Assembly: GCA_964452045.1 (NCBI GenBank)
Contig: CAYVKM010000099.1
Location: forward strand, 1-13,382
Origin: CAYVKM01 sp964452045
Lineage (GTDB): Bacteria; Calditrichota; Calditrichia; RBG-13-44-9
Length of the DNA: 13,382 bases
Direction of reading: 5' to 3'
Part shown: piece after piece, positions 6,099-13,382 of the stretch
Position numbering within the stretch: position 1 is the first letter of the stretch
How the letters are laid out: each line of letters begins with the position of its first letter
Notes under the pieces: generated by a model
Told to the model about the DNA's origin: nothing
Seen by the model: the letters and a program-made list of their open reading frames with translations, nothing else
The model's database searches: none
Translations under genes and position numbers: made by a program

Positions 6099-7739
6099 TT
6101 ATTTCATCAAAATAAATTTTCTCATTTCGCTTTGCTTTCCGGCCTTTAATTGATAAAAATAAACTCCTGAATTTAAATTCTCACCTGAAAATTGTACTGA
6201 GTGAGAACCTACCGAAAGGATTTCCGAGACAATCGTTGCTACTTCCTGTCCAACCAGATTATACACTTTTAACTGGATCAAACCGGTTACCGGAATGGTA
6301 AAATCAATTCGTGTGGTCGGATTAAAGGGATTGGGGTAATTCTGTTGCAAAGAAAAACTTTTTGGCGTGGTAGACTGACTCGGATCGTTGATGGCTGTTG
6401 TACCATAAACATGGAATCCCAGAATAATCCGGTCGTATTGACCGTCTGAGTTAGTGACCGTTATTGTATGATTTCCGACCGTTAAGGTATTCGGACTATT
6501 TCCGGTAATTGTAAATTCGTTGACAAACGTTTGATTCAAAAGGAGAGTACCATCTATATCGACTATAGATCCCGCCTCAAAATAATCACCATAGATGGTC
6601 ATGGGTACAGAAGTTCCTACTTCCGCAGAGTCTGGATCAATCGAATAAATGTACGGAGGGTTAGTGTTGGTGATGGTTAATCCATTTACCTGGGTATCGG
6701 ATTGTCCATCCGGATTGGTAATAGTCACGTCATAAGTACCTGCTGATAAAGATGGAGCATTAATCTGAGCGAGGTTAGTACTTATTACTGCAGAGACAAC
6801 AGTTCCACCTATATCGATAGTGGCTCCATTGATAAAGTTGTTTCCATTGATATTCACAATTTCATCGGGAAAGGCCACCGGTGGGACGATACTGGTAATA
6901 TCCGGTGCAGGCAGTGGATCCGAGGTAATACTCACATCATCGATAAACCAGCCCCGGAAACCGTTGAATAAATCATCAACTGTGTCAAAACGAAATCTCA
7001 AGTGAATCATATTACCAACCCATGGCGTCAGGTCAAACAGCTGATTTATCCAAACACCAGGTTCACCCAACCCGCCTGAACTATAGGGTTTCCAGGATTC
7101 ACCATCGACATCATTCAGTGGATTAATTAAACCTCTTCCGATAGGTTCAAAGGATATTCCGTTATCTGTTGATATCTCAACCTGCATTAAATCCCAACCA
7201 TCAACATCGACGCCTTCAATTTCCCACCAGGTTCTAAAACTGAATTGGGCATGTGATATTCCGGTCAGATCAATCGCCGGTGAAATTAATGATCCCATTT
7301 GCACAGCAGCCGAAGTACCGCCATTTTTGGGGAATTGTTGAATGGTATTCCAATCCGCACCAATAAAAGTACCGGTAGCTGTTTCGCCGAACCAGCACAT
7401 ATGGTTGCCACTAAAGGCTGAGGGTAAATGGCCATTATCGGGCAGCGTGACCAGGGTAGGATTAATTCCGGGATTAAGCACACTATAATTCTGAGCATTG
7501 GTAATCAAATTGAATTGTCCGTCTAACGTCCATGATGCGACACCACTTTCAAAATTATCAAAAAATGGTAACACTTGAATATTCTCAGGACTTGATGGCA
7601 AAAGCTGGTTGGCTGGGGGAATTGGCTTATTAATTTTGGCGCGTCGTTCCCTGGTCCCTTGTTCGGATGTAAATCCGCTTGAATATATTTGTAAAAATAT
7701 AATAAGCATCATTAAAATTATACTTTTCCAATTAATCAT
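6099..7739 (-). CDS. secreted protein with two IPT/TIG-like domains and a T9SS sorting domain
   Basis: A 546-residue exported protein. The order is: signal peptide (about residues 1-22, KSIILMMLIIFLQIYSS); a proline-rich linker; a jelly-roll-like region (about 58-272) starting FFDNFESGVASW and ending GWFIDDVSIT, a pattern seen in MAM-like and immune-inhibitor-A-associated accessory domains of secreted peptidases; two immunoglobulin-like IPT/TIG repeats (about 279-357 and 362-445), each ending in a TITNPDGQ or TVTNSDGQ strand; and a C-terminal sorting domain (about 461-546) with FSLQQNYPNPFNPTT, then VYNLVGQEV and SGVYFYQLKAG. Sorting domains of this type send proteins through the type IX system to the cell surface. 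No catalytic domain is visible, so binding or adhesion is likelier than hydrolysis. AGGAGG sits 4 bases before the ATG. The gene appears to be a single unit. Confidence 0.85.
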   Translation of the reverse strand: MINWKSIILMMLIIFLQIYSSGFTSEQGTRERRAKINKPIPPANQLLPSSPENIQVLPFFDNFESGVASWTLDGQFNLITNAQNYSVLNPGINPTLVTLPDNGHLPSAFSGNHMCWFGETATGTFIGADWNTIQQFPKNGGTSAAVQMGSLISPAIDLTGISHAQFSFRTWWEIEGVDVDGWDLMQVEISTDNGISFEPIGRGLINPLNDVDGESWKPYSSGGLGEPGVWINQLFDLTPWVGNMIHLRFRFDTVDDLFNGFRGWFIDDVSITSDPLPAPDITSIVPPVAFPDEIVNINGNNFINGATIDIGGTVVSAVISTNLAQINAPSLSAGTYDVTITNPDGQSDTQVNGLTITNTNPPYIYSIDPDSAEVGTSVPMTIYGDYFEAGSIVDIDGTLLLNQTFVNEFTITGNSPNTLTVGNHTITVTNSDGQYDRIILGFHVYGTTAINDPSQSTTPKSFSLQQNYPNPFNPTTRIDFTIPVTGLIQLKVYNLVGQEVATIVSEILSVGSHSVQFSGENLNSGVYFYQLKAGKQSEMRKFILMK

Positions 7740-7999
7740 AGAGCCTCCTGTTAATTTATGGTTTTAGTTTGTTATAGGATTTTAATGTAATTTACATTCT
7801 TAAATTAATAACTCATTTGATGTGCACTATTAAGGTCCCTGGCATAAATCTATTAAATTATGTGGAAGGCCGATTCTCGATATAACGACTATGAATTTTG
7901 AGCCAAATATAAAAGGGAATTCATTTAAAAGATTTGCCTAAAATCACAAATTGGGAGGGGGAATGAGAAATATTTTGAATTTAAACTGACAACACTGAA
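7740..7999. other. intergenic region upstream of the T9SS cargo gene
   Basis: 260 bases between the start of the cargo gene and the end of the anti-sigma gene, both minus strand. It holds the AGGAGG ribosome site, a TATAAC (complement of 7771-7776) without a good -35, and the palindrome at 7784-7798. I see no clear terminator for the upstream anti-sigma gene and no convincing coding sequence. Confidence 0.5.
7784..7798. promoter_or_regulatory. 15-bp perfect palindrome, possible operator
   Basis: AATGTAA-T-TTACATT is a perfect inverted repeat with 7-base arms. It is 45 to 60 bases before the ATG at 7739 on the minus strand, directly upstream of a TATAAC that could act as a -10. The position suits a repressor or activator site, but the sequence is AT-rich and no regulator can be named. 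Confidence 0.3.
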
Positions 8000-9142
8000 C
8001 TATTTTTGCAGTATTGCCTGGGTATTTTTGCTCTTCATATCAATTTGGTAGGTATATTTTTTCTGAATATAAAACTGCAGTGTGTTCGAATCCGGCAATT
8101 GAAACTGGATTTCATTCGGATTGATATTGAATAATGAAGGGTTCACCTGCCAGATCATATCGATTTCTGTGCGATTCTTTTTTAGAATATTTACCGGAAA
8201 TTGATCTGGGAAATCACTGCTGTCTCTCTTCTCCAGAGTTACTGGAAAATTTTCCAGAGTCACATTTATGTTATTATTGAGGGAAGAGTATTGTAGTTGT
8301 CTCAGATTTGAGGCGGTACCGGCCTCATTTGTTTGGGAAAATAGAGATCTGCTCATATCATCCCGGGTTTGAGATTTAGGAGCCGAAGTCATATTATACC
8401 TAAAGATTTTATCGGGCACTGATCCTTTCCCTGGAATCGCCTGACCTTCACCTGCCTGTGGGAGCAATTCATCAGATGTTGAAGCTCCTGATTGGGAAAG
8501 CGGTGGTTCTATTTTTTTTCTGGAAAGATCTAATTTTTCCATGTTGGATCTTGCTCTAAAGTCCCGAACTTCTGATAATTCTTGCTCCATGGCGGGTTCT
8601 GGTTTTGTTGTCTTTTCTGGTAAGGTTTTATCCTTGGGAATAGCTATGGTCACTGGTGACGCATCATCTTCGACAGATTCTTTATCTTCCATCGCACCTG
8701 GTTCTGACACAATTTCCTTTTCTGCGAGGCTTCCTATTCCACGGGTCGATATTTTGCCGATCTCCTCAGCCCGACCCTCTGCCTGGGAATTTCGTAAAGT
8801 CTGTTTTTGTTTTTCAAGGGGTGCATAATACTGATAGTAATAAATCATTCCTGGCGTCAGGACAAGAAACAATATTACAGCTGCAGTTTTAAGGATAAGC
8901 GTCCAGTTTGCTCCAGTTGTCTGTTTGCGATACTCTTCAACCTGACGTTTGATTTCCAGTTTCATTTCCTCATGTCCCATTTTACGAATTCCGCCAATAA
9001 TCAGACGTTGACGTTCAAGTTCCTTCCGGCAGCGATCACAATCCCGAATATGCTGCTCGTATTCGCTTTTTTCTTCATCGCTTAATTTATGGAGCAGGTA
9101 TTTTTCATGGATTTCATTTTTTTCGATGAAATTACAATCCAT
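8000..9142 (-). CDS. zinc-finger anti-sigma factor with long extracytoplasmic region (module 2)
   Basis: A 380-residue protein starting in a TAATG overlap with the sigma gene. The N-terminal ZAS motif is clear: His31, Cys35, Cys38 (EQHIRDCDRC), with Cys3 a possible fourth ligand. A charged helix (about 40-75) leads to one membrane segment (about 81-101, TLILKTAAVILFLVLTPGMI). The remaining roughly 275 residues would be periplasmic. The first part (about 110-270) is low-complexity, rich in E, K, S and P, and looks like a disordered tether. The last 90 residues look folded, with alternating hydrophobic patterns (NVTLENFPVTLEK; EIQFQLPDSNTLQFYIQK), and may be a sensor domain; I do not recognise it. 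Expected role: hold the sigma factor at the membrane until an envelope signal arrives. It is much longer than the module 1 anti-sigma. Confidence 0.85.
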   Translation of the reverse strand: MDCNFIEKNEIHEKYLLHKLSDEEKSEYEQHIRDCDRCRKELERQRLIIGGIRKMGHEEMKLEIKRQVEEYRKQTTGANWTLILKTAAVILFLVLTPGMIYYYQYYAPLEKQKQTLRNSQAEGRAEEIGKISTRGIGSLAEKEIVSEPGAMEDKESVEDDASPVTIAIPKDKTLPEKTTKPEPAMEQELSEVRDFRARSNMEKLDLSRKKIEPPLSQSGASTSDELLPQAGEGQAIPGKGSVPDKIFRYNMTSAPKSQTRDDMSRSLFSQTNEAGTASNLRQLQYSSLNNNINVTLENFPVTLEKRDSSDFPDQFPVNILKKNRTEIDMIWQVNPSLFNINPNEIQFQLPDSNTLQFYIQKKYTYQIDMKSKNTQAILQK

Positions 9143-9720
9143 TAAAGATCACCTCCGGTTATATTAAATTGCTTCTTCAATACTTCTTCCAGCAATTTTT
9201 TGCATTGATATTTTTTTGATTTTACTACATCGCTGTTGGCAAAATTTAAAATTTTAGCAATATCCTCCAGGCATTTTTCTTCAAAATAAAAAAGTAATAA
9301 TATTTTTTTACAAATTGGCTGAATCAGTTCAATTGCACTGCGCAGTGTCTCTATTTTTTCCGCAGAGATCACTTCCTCCAGCATGTTTGGATTATCCGCT
9401 GCTAAATTATATTCAATCTCCTGTCCGGATATCCTGCTTCTTTTCCGAAGTTCAGCCATCCATTTATTTTTAGCGACTCCCATAATAAACGTGCTCATTT
9501 TAGAGGTCAATTCGAAATTCCCGGAGTTTACCTTTTGCCAGAGAACAATCACCGATTCCTGCAAAATGTCTTCCGCATCCACTTTTCCTCCGCCATGCGA
9601 TGTGATATAATGATGTATCATATGCTCAAACCTGATAAATATCTCACCTAAAACAGTTCGATCGTTCGCTTTGATCCGCTCGATAAAATCCTGATCCGGA
9701 AATAATTTCAGTCTCAGCAT
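9142..9720 (-). CDS. ECF-family RNA polymerase sigma factor (module 2)
   Basis: A 192-residue sigma factor. Region 2 covers about residues 24-93, with KVDAEDILQESVIVLWQKV and the melting helix KMSTFIMGVAKNKWMAELRKR. Region 4 covers about 130-182: PICKKILLLFYFEEKCLEDIAKILNF is typical of sigma4, although the recognition helix (ANSDVVKSKKYQCKKLL) is less standard than the usual EGTVKSRL pattern. The stop overlaps the anti-sigma ATG by one base (TAATG). Sequence and length differ from the ECF at 4879, so the two are not a recent duplication. It is transcribed divergently from the VIT-VWA gene, with 137 bases between the start codons, a layout that often signals a shared control region. Confidence 0.88.
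   Translation of the reverse strand: MLRLKLFPDQDFIERIKANDRTVLGEIFIRFEHMIHHYITSHGGGKVDAEDILQESVIVLWQKVNSGNFELTSKMSTFIMGVAKNKWMAELRKRSRISGQEIEYNLAADNPNMLEEVISAEKIETLRSAIELIQPICKKILLLFYFEEKCLEDIAKILNFANSDVVKSKKYQCKKLLEEVLKKQFNITGGDL
9151..9156 (-). promoter_or_regulatory. strong Shine-Dalgarno for the anti-sigma gene inside the sigma gene end
   Basis: The minus strand reads GGAGGTGATC (complement of 9147-9156), with GGAGGT 8 bases before the ATG at 9142. It sits within the last codons of the sigma gene, which ensures efficient translation of the anti-sigma factor. Confidence 0.65.
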
Positions 9721-9857
9721 TTACCTTTCACCTATTAATGTCATAAATAGACAGAAAGTAAATAAAAATCTGGTCATCATAATGAAAGTTAGTTTTATGG
9801 AAAGTTTAAATCAAGTTTATCCAATCATAAACACATATTTTAATAAGGAGGTTCATC
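9721..9857. promoter_or_regulatory. divergent control region between ECF sigma and VIT-VWA genes
   Basis: 137 AT-rich bases holding the promoters of both flanking genes. Visible elements are AAGTTTA twice at an 11-base period (9802-9808 and 9813-9819), a nearby AAAGTT at 9785-9790, and AAGGAGG (9845-9851), an ideal ribosome site 6 bases before the ATG at 9858. I could not pick out a convincing -35/-10 pair on either strand, which would fit promoters read by a non-housekeeping sigma factor but does not prove it. Confidence 0.45.
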
Positions 9858-12059
9858 ATGAAATTCTCTACCGTTTTGTTCAGCTTTCTGGTATTGGTAT
9901 TGTCTGCATTTGGGCAGGGAAGGATAATTATCTCTCACCCCGAATTTAAATTACGGGACAAAGGAGTTAAACTGCAGAATGTGGATGCCCGCATTGATCT
10001 GAAAAATGGTGTGGCAAACGTTATTTTAGAACAGGTCTTCCGGAATCAATCGTCTTTAAATCTGGAAGGAGAATACCTGCTCTCCCTCCAGCCTGGTGCC
10101 CAGGTGTATGATTTTCATCTGTATATCGACGGAAAAAAGACCCAGGGACAAATCCTCGACGCTGCAGAAGCGCGGAAAGTTTATAATGATATCGTCCGGC
10201 GTATGCGGGATCCGGCCCTGATGGAATATGCCGGGTATGGACTTTTTAAGACCCATATTTTTCCCATCGCAGCAGGTCAGGACAGGAAAATTGAAGTGGC
10301 CTATTCGGAGATACTTCAGAAACAATCCGGGACATTTTCTTTTGAGTTACCCATTCGCCAAAGTGGGGAAGGAAGCATCGAAAAATTTCATCTGAGTCTT
10401 GATATTGAGGCGGAAGCTCCAATTGCCAATATCTACAGTCCAAGTCATAATATATCGGTAAACCGAAGAGGCGACGGGAAGGCCCAGATATCAGTTGAAC
10501 AAACCAATATGGAGGGTGATAAAAATTTTGTTCTGTATTATTCGCTGGGCAGTCAGGAAATAAACGGAACTTTGCTCACTTTCCGACCCAGAACGGATCA
10601 GGATGGGTATTTCCTCTTGCTGGCGTCTCCCAGCATCGGAGAATTGGATCAACCTCCCATACCACAGGATGTCATTTTCGTTATTGATGTCTCGGGAAGT
10701 ATGCAGGGTGAGAAGATTGAGCAGGCAAAGGGTGCGCTGAAATTTTGTGTGAATGCGATATCGGAAAAAGATCGCTTCGATATTGTTAATTTTAGTTCGT
10801 CAATTCAAAATTTCCAGGGTGCACTGGATTATGCCGGGCAAGAACGAAAGGAGAATGCCACCTATTTTATCGAAAAAATGAGAGCCTCCGGGGGAACCAA
10901 TCTAAATGAGGCACTGTTGCGCGGGTTGCAGTTGGCAGAATCCAATAAAGAGCGTCTGACCACTTTGATCTTACTAACCGATGGACTACCGACCGAAGGG
11001 CAGACAGACATAACTCAAATTTTACGGAATATCCGGCAAGAGAATAAAAATGATGTCAGAATATTTTGTTTTGGCGTGGGTTATGATGTAAACACATTTT
11101 TACTGGACAAGATGAGCAAGGAAAATCATGGCAGTGTCAATTATATCAAGCCGGGTGAGAACCTGGAAAAAAGTGTTTCGGGATTTTTTGCTAAAATTTC
11201 CGAACCGGTATTAACCAATCCTGAAATTAAGTTTGATTCATCCAATCTTTATGATATCTACCCACAAAGCCTCCCGGATGTTTTCAAGGATGATCGGATT
11301 GCGATTTTTGGCAGATACCATAATCCCGGCGACCTGAAAATAACCCTGCAGGGAAACCAGGCGGGACATCCAAAGAAATTTTCCTATTCATTTGAATTGG
11401 AGCAACGGAATCGGGAGAATGAATTTATCAGTAAATTGTGGGCAAATAGAAAAGTAGATCATTTGCTGGATCAGATCCGGTTTAACGGGGAAAATCCCGA
11501 ATTGGTGGAAAGTATAAAAAAATTGGGCCTGGAATTCGGGATTGTGACACCGTATACCTCATATCTGGTTACCGAGGAAAAAAAGGAACTGGCATTTGTA
11601 CAGAATCAAATCGCCCGCGGAAGCACGAATACAACCATTTTGAGGCTGGAATCTGCCCGGGAATTACGGGATCAGAAAGCCGGAGAAGATGAAGAGAGCG
11701 TTGGTTCATCGGTGTTTTACGATGCTTTAATTTCCCAGAGCATGCCTGCGGCAACCTCTTCCGGTAAAGGAGCAGTAATGAGCAGCCGTATCCGGAAAAA
11801 GATGGCTACAGCTGATAAACCATCGGAAATGATAATGACCATCCGGCGAATTGGAAGTAAAACATTCCGTCTGCAGGAAGGAATTTGGCGAGAGGTTGGT
11901 CTGGAAAACAAAAGCGGGTCCAAGAAATCGATTATAGCATTTAGTGATGATTATTTTAAATTGGGTGAGCAAGAACCGGAAATCCAAAAAATCTTTTCCC
12001 TGGGGGAAAGAATTCAGTTTGAATGGAATGATACCATCTACGAAATTGTGACACAATAG
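9858..12059 (+). CDS. exported VIT and VWA domain protein (inter-alpha-trypsin inhibitor heavy chain-like)
   Basis: A 733-residue protein. A signal peptide (about residues 1-19, ending SAFG) is followed by a VIT domain (about 25-155) with the typical stretch EARKVYNDIVRRMRDPALME and GYGLFKTHIFPI. A von Willebrand factor A domain (about 270-445) has an intact metal-ion adhesion site: DVSGS (Asp277, Ser279, Ser281), Thr347 in SGGTN and Asp375 in LTDG. Residues about 530-570 (LLDQIRFNGENPELVESI, then LGLEFGIVTPYTS) are a conserved block of bacterial VIT-VWA proteins. The C-terminus (about 662-733) has the recurrent ending with TFRLQEGIWREV, ISFSDDYF-like and LGERIQFEW segments. There is no membrane anchor or sorting domain, so the protein is probably periplasmic. 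The physiological role of bacterial VIT-VWA proteins is poorly known. Its divergent placement next to an ECF sigma/anti-sigma pair suggests it is a target or partner of that system. Confidence 0.88.
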   Translation: MKFSTVLFSFLVLVLSAFGQGRIIISHPEFKLRDKGVKLQNVDARIDLKNGVANVILEQVFRNQSSLNLEGEYLLSLQPGAQVYDFHLYIDGKKTQGQILDAAEARKVYNDIVRRMRDPALMEYAGYGLFKTHIFPIAAGQDRKIEVAYSEILQKQSGTFSFELPIRQSGEGSIEKFHLSLDIEAEAPIANIYSPSHNISVNRRGDGKAQISVEQTNMEGDKNFVLYYSLGSQEINGTLLTFRPRTDQDGYFLLLASPSIGELDQPPIPQDVIFVIDVSGSMQGEKIEQAKGALKFCVNAISEKDRFDIVNFSSSIQNFQGALDYAGQERKENATYFIEKMRASGGTNLNEALLRGLQLAESNKERLTTLILLTDGLPTEGQTDITQILRNIRQENKNDVRIFCFGVGYDVNTFLLDKMSKENHGSVNYIKPGENLEKSVSGFFAKISEPVLTNPEIKFDSSNLYDIYPQSLPDVFKDDRIAIFGRYHNPGDLKITLQGNQAGHPKKFSYSFELEQRNRENEFISKLWANRKVDHLLDQIRFNGENPELVESIKKLGLEFGIVTPYTSYLVTEEKKELAFVQNQIARGSTNTTILRLESARELRDQKAGEDEESVGSSVFYDALISQSMPAATSSGKGAVMSSRIRKKMATADKPSEMIMTIRRIGSKTFRLQEGIWREVGLENKSGSKKSIIAFSDDYFKLGEQEPEIQKIFSLGERIQFEWNDTIYEIVTQ

Positions 12060-12076
12060 ATTTTAGTGATAAAATG

Positions 12077-12109
12077 AAAACCCCCGCCAAAACGAGTCGG
12101 GGGTTTTTT
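12077..12109. terminator. strong rho-independent terminator, probably bidirectional
   Basis: The stem AAAACCCCCG (12077-12086) pairs with CGGGGGTTTT (12098-12107), with an 11-base loop, and T continues to 12109. It is 18 bases past the VIT-VWA stop. On the minus strand the A-rich left side gives a T-run, so it can also end the transcript of the converging gene that stops at 12132. Confidence 0.85.
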
Positions 12110-12131
12110 CAATTAATCAAAGTCAATTCAT

Positions 12132-12902
12132 TTATTTAAAAAAATGCAGGAAACTTCCCATTATCATTACATCCGGGGCGCCATTATCCAGGCCAAAACC
12201 TATTGCCCCGCGAACTTTACTTCCCATTTTTAGAGTGTAATCCACTCCACCGGAAAGCAGTGCCCAATCGATTTTCGTTTGAAAATTGAGTTCTCCCACA
12301 ATATGAAACTGTTCATTCACCGGATAGATTACACCCGGGCTTAACAACAGCGATGCCTTGTGTTCGGATTTCTCCTTGGTCTCGCCCGTGGCAACATTGT
12401 ATTCAAATGTAGACATTTCCAGAAAATTGAGTCCTGCTACACCGGTTATTACCATCCCGTTTTGCAGGGGATATCGGATCGCACCGAATCCGCCAAAATT
12501 AAATTTGTTCTGACCGACATCCTTACTCCCAATCGGTAAGGTGATTAATCCGCCTGCGGTAATTTTATACTCCTCAGATGTGATCAAATATCTTCCGGCA
12601 AGTGCCAGATCGGTTAGACCGGACTGTCCATCACCAACATCCGGGCTAAAGTTGACGAATCCCCAGTTGGCATTAACTTCGATCTGAGGATTTATAGGAT
12701 ACCCACCCTGGACACCGATATCGAATATGCTGGCATAATCGTAGTCGGAGTAGGATAAACCACCTTCCCCATAAGGAGTGGTAGAAATAGTTGCATCCTG
12801 TAAAAAAGTCTGAAAGAGATGCACGTTATCCAGAGTATTTGACTGGGCCAGAAGCAAACCTGAAAATATAAAAACCGATATGAGCGACAACCCAAATTTC
12901 AT
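12132..12902 (-). CDS. predicted outer-membrane beta-barrel-like protein, 256 residues
   Basis: The signal peptide (about residues 1-19, MKFGLSLISVFIFSGLLLA) has a good cleavage point before QSN. The mature part is rich in glycine, aromatic residues and alternating hydrophobic strands (for example YKITAGGLITLPIG, FGGFGAIRYPL, MVITGVAGLNFLEM, VRGAIGFGLDNG), and the C-terminus is strand-like and aromatic (MIMGSFLHFFK). This pattern fits a small outer-membrane beta-barrel of roughly 10-12 strands, but no family or ligand can be named. AGGAG lies 6 bases before the ATG at 12902. It appears to be transcribed alone, ending at the shared terminator at 12077-12109. An adjacent TTATCTATCAC-type AT-rich stretch upstream may contain its promoter but is not clear enough to call. 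Confidence 0.75.
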   Translation of the reverse strand: MKFGLSLISVFIFSGLLLAQSNTLDNVHLFQTFLQDATISTTPYGEGGLSYSDYDYASIFDIGVQGGYPINPQIEVNANWGFVNFSPDVGDGQSGLTDLALAGRYLITSEEYKITAGGLITLPIGSKDVGQNKFNFGGFGAIRYPLQNGMVITGVAGLNFLEMSTFEYNVATGETKEKSEHKASLLLSPGVIYPVNEQFHIVGELNFQTKIDWALLSGGVDYTLKMGSKVRGAIGFGLDNGAPDVMIMGSFLHFFK

Positions 12903-13073
12903 ATGAATCTCCTTTCCTGATAAAAGTGATAGATAAAAATTTTCGACAATTAGGGGAAAATCATTAAAATTGCTATGAAGAATATCACATTTTTTTAATG
13001 AAAAACTTCAGAGACAATAAAATAAAGCATTCAGTGAGCTTTGATGTTCAGATTTTGCGGGTAATTAAATTTA

Positions 13074-13382
13074 TCAGGGATTGTTAGACCCATTTCTCTG
13101 GCTGGCTTCCCAGGCAATCAGCATCTTTTTGCGGGTGCTACCCCACTGATAATTACCAAAATTTCCCATTTTCCGGATCACTCTGTGGCAAGGAATAAGC
13201 AGACTGATTGGATTCCTGGCAATTGCCTGACCGACTGCCCGTACTGCTCGCGGCTGGTGGATCAGCCGGGCAATATCCTCATAGCAAACCAGATGACCCG
13301 TCGGGATCCTCAAAAGAGCTTCCCATACTTTTATTTGAAAATTCGTCCCCTCCAGATGGAGCGGAATTTTGTCCGATTTATT
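13074..13382 (-). CDS. methylated-DNA-protein cysteine methyltransferase, C-terminal part (partial)
   Basis: The gene enters from the right edge and stops at 13074; 102 residues are visible. It repairs O6-alkylguanine in DNA by moving the alkyl group to its own cysteine. Fragment residues 12-24 (GTNFQIKVWEALL) begin the DNA-binding domain. RAVRAVGQAIARNP carries the family's helix and arginine finger. IPCHRVI contains the acceptor Cys65 of the fragment. The ending GNFGNYQWGSTRKKMLIAWE resembles Ada-type proteins, in which an AraC-like regulator domain precedes the methyltransferase, though a stand-alone Ogt is possible; the missing N-terminus would decide. The usual GGY near the end is GNY here. 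A shorter version from a TTG at 13313 is not the real start, because homology continues upstream to the window edge. Confidence 0.9.
   Translation of the reverse strand, partial: NKSDKIPLHLEGTNFQIKVWEALLRIPTGHLVCYEDIARLIHQPRAVRAVGQAIARNPISLLIPCHRVIRKMGNFGNYQWGSTRKKMLIAWEASQRNGSNNP

Noticed and set aside
7954..7989. A Shine-Dalgarno-like GGAGGGGG followed by ATG at 7963 on the + strand
   Set aside because: The frame closes after eight codons at 7989, so it is not a credible gene; it is probably chance or leader sequence.
8541..9085. Several open frames of 78-95 residues on the + strand inside the anti-sigma gene
   Set aside because: They lie opposite a gene with a clear ZAS motif and membrane segment, lack domain-like sequence, and result from the low-complexity codons of that gene.
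4879..9720. The two ECF sigma factors as a recent tandem or inverted duplication
   Set aside because: Their sequences, linkers, recognition helices and partner anti-sigma architectures differ too much.
11717..12056. Minus-strand open frames of 68 and 109 residues at the end of the VIT-VWA gene
   Set aside because: They are antisense to a conserved family C-terminus and have no ribosome site or recognisable protein features.
13024..13042. Hairpin AAAGC/GCTTT after the methyltransferase stop on the minus strand
   Set aside because: Only five base pairs with a 9-base loop; too weak to call a terminator, although a T-rich stretch follows on that strand.

Overview
The window is a 13.4 kb piece of an AT-rich bacterial chromosome. 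The best taxonomic clue is the secreted protein at 6099-7739. It ends in a type IX secretion (T9SS, por) sorting domain of the 'QNYPNPFNPTT' kind, which is common in the wider FCB group (Calditrichota, KSB1, Ignavibacteria, Marinimicrobia and relatives). Several lipoproteins, outer-membrane-type proteins and anti-sigma factors with zinc-finger (ZAS) motifs fit a Gram-negative envelope. The exact phylum cannot be fixed from this window. I see no tRNA, rRNA, CRISPR array, insertion sequence or phage gene.

Layout from left to right. The C-terminal tail of a + strand gene (2-70) is followed by an unrecognised 193-residue protein (269-850) and an Asp/Glu racemase-family enzyme with a TTG start (926-1624). 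A TPR-CsgG lipoprotein (1649-3079, minus) converges on them. A 55-residue membrane protein (3266-3433, minus) has its own terminator. Next is a + strand group: a lipoprotein carrying the GDND motif of DUF2723 proteins (3614-4798), an ECF sigma factor (4879-5496) and its overlapping zinc-finger anti-sigma factor (5486-6043). A terminator that looks bidirectional separates it from the T9SS cargo protein (6099-7739, minus). A second ECF sigma/anti-sigma pair (9720 down to 8000, minus) diverges from a 733-residue VIT-VWA protein (9858-12059, plus). Another terminator that looks bidirectional, a small beta-barrel-like protein (12132-12902, minus) and the C-terminal part of an O6-methylguanine-DNA methyltransferase (13074-13382, minus) complete the window.

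The main theme is envelope surveillance. Two unrelated-looking ECF sigma/anti-sigma modules lie within 5 kb, each next to an exported protein that could be its sensor partner or target. The first is the GDND lipoprotein, with a near-identical 20-bp AT-rich element upstream of both it and the sigma gene. The second is the VIT-VWA protein, which shares a 137-bp divergent control region with its sigma gene. A functional link within each module is inferred from gene order only.
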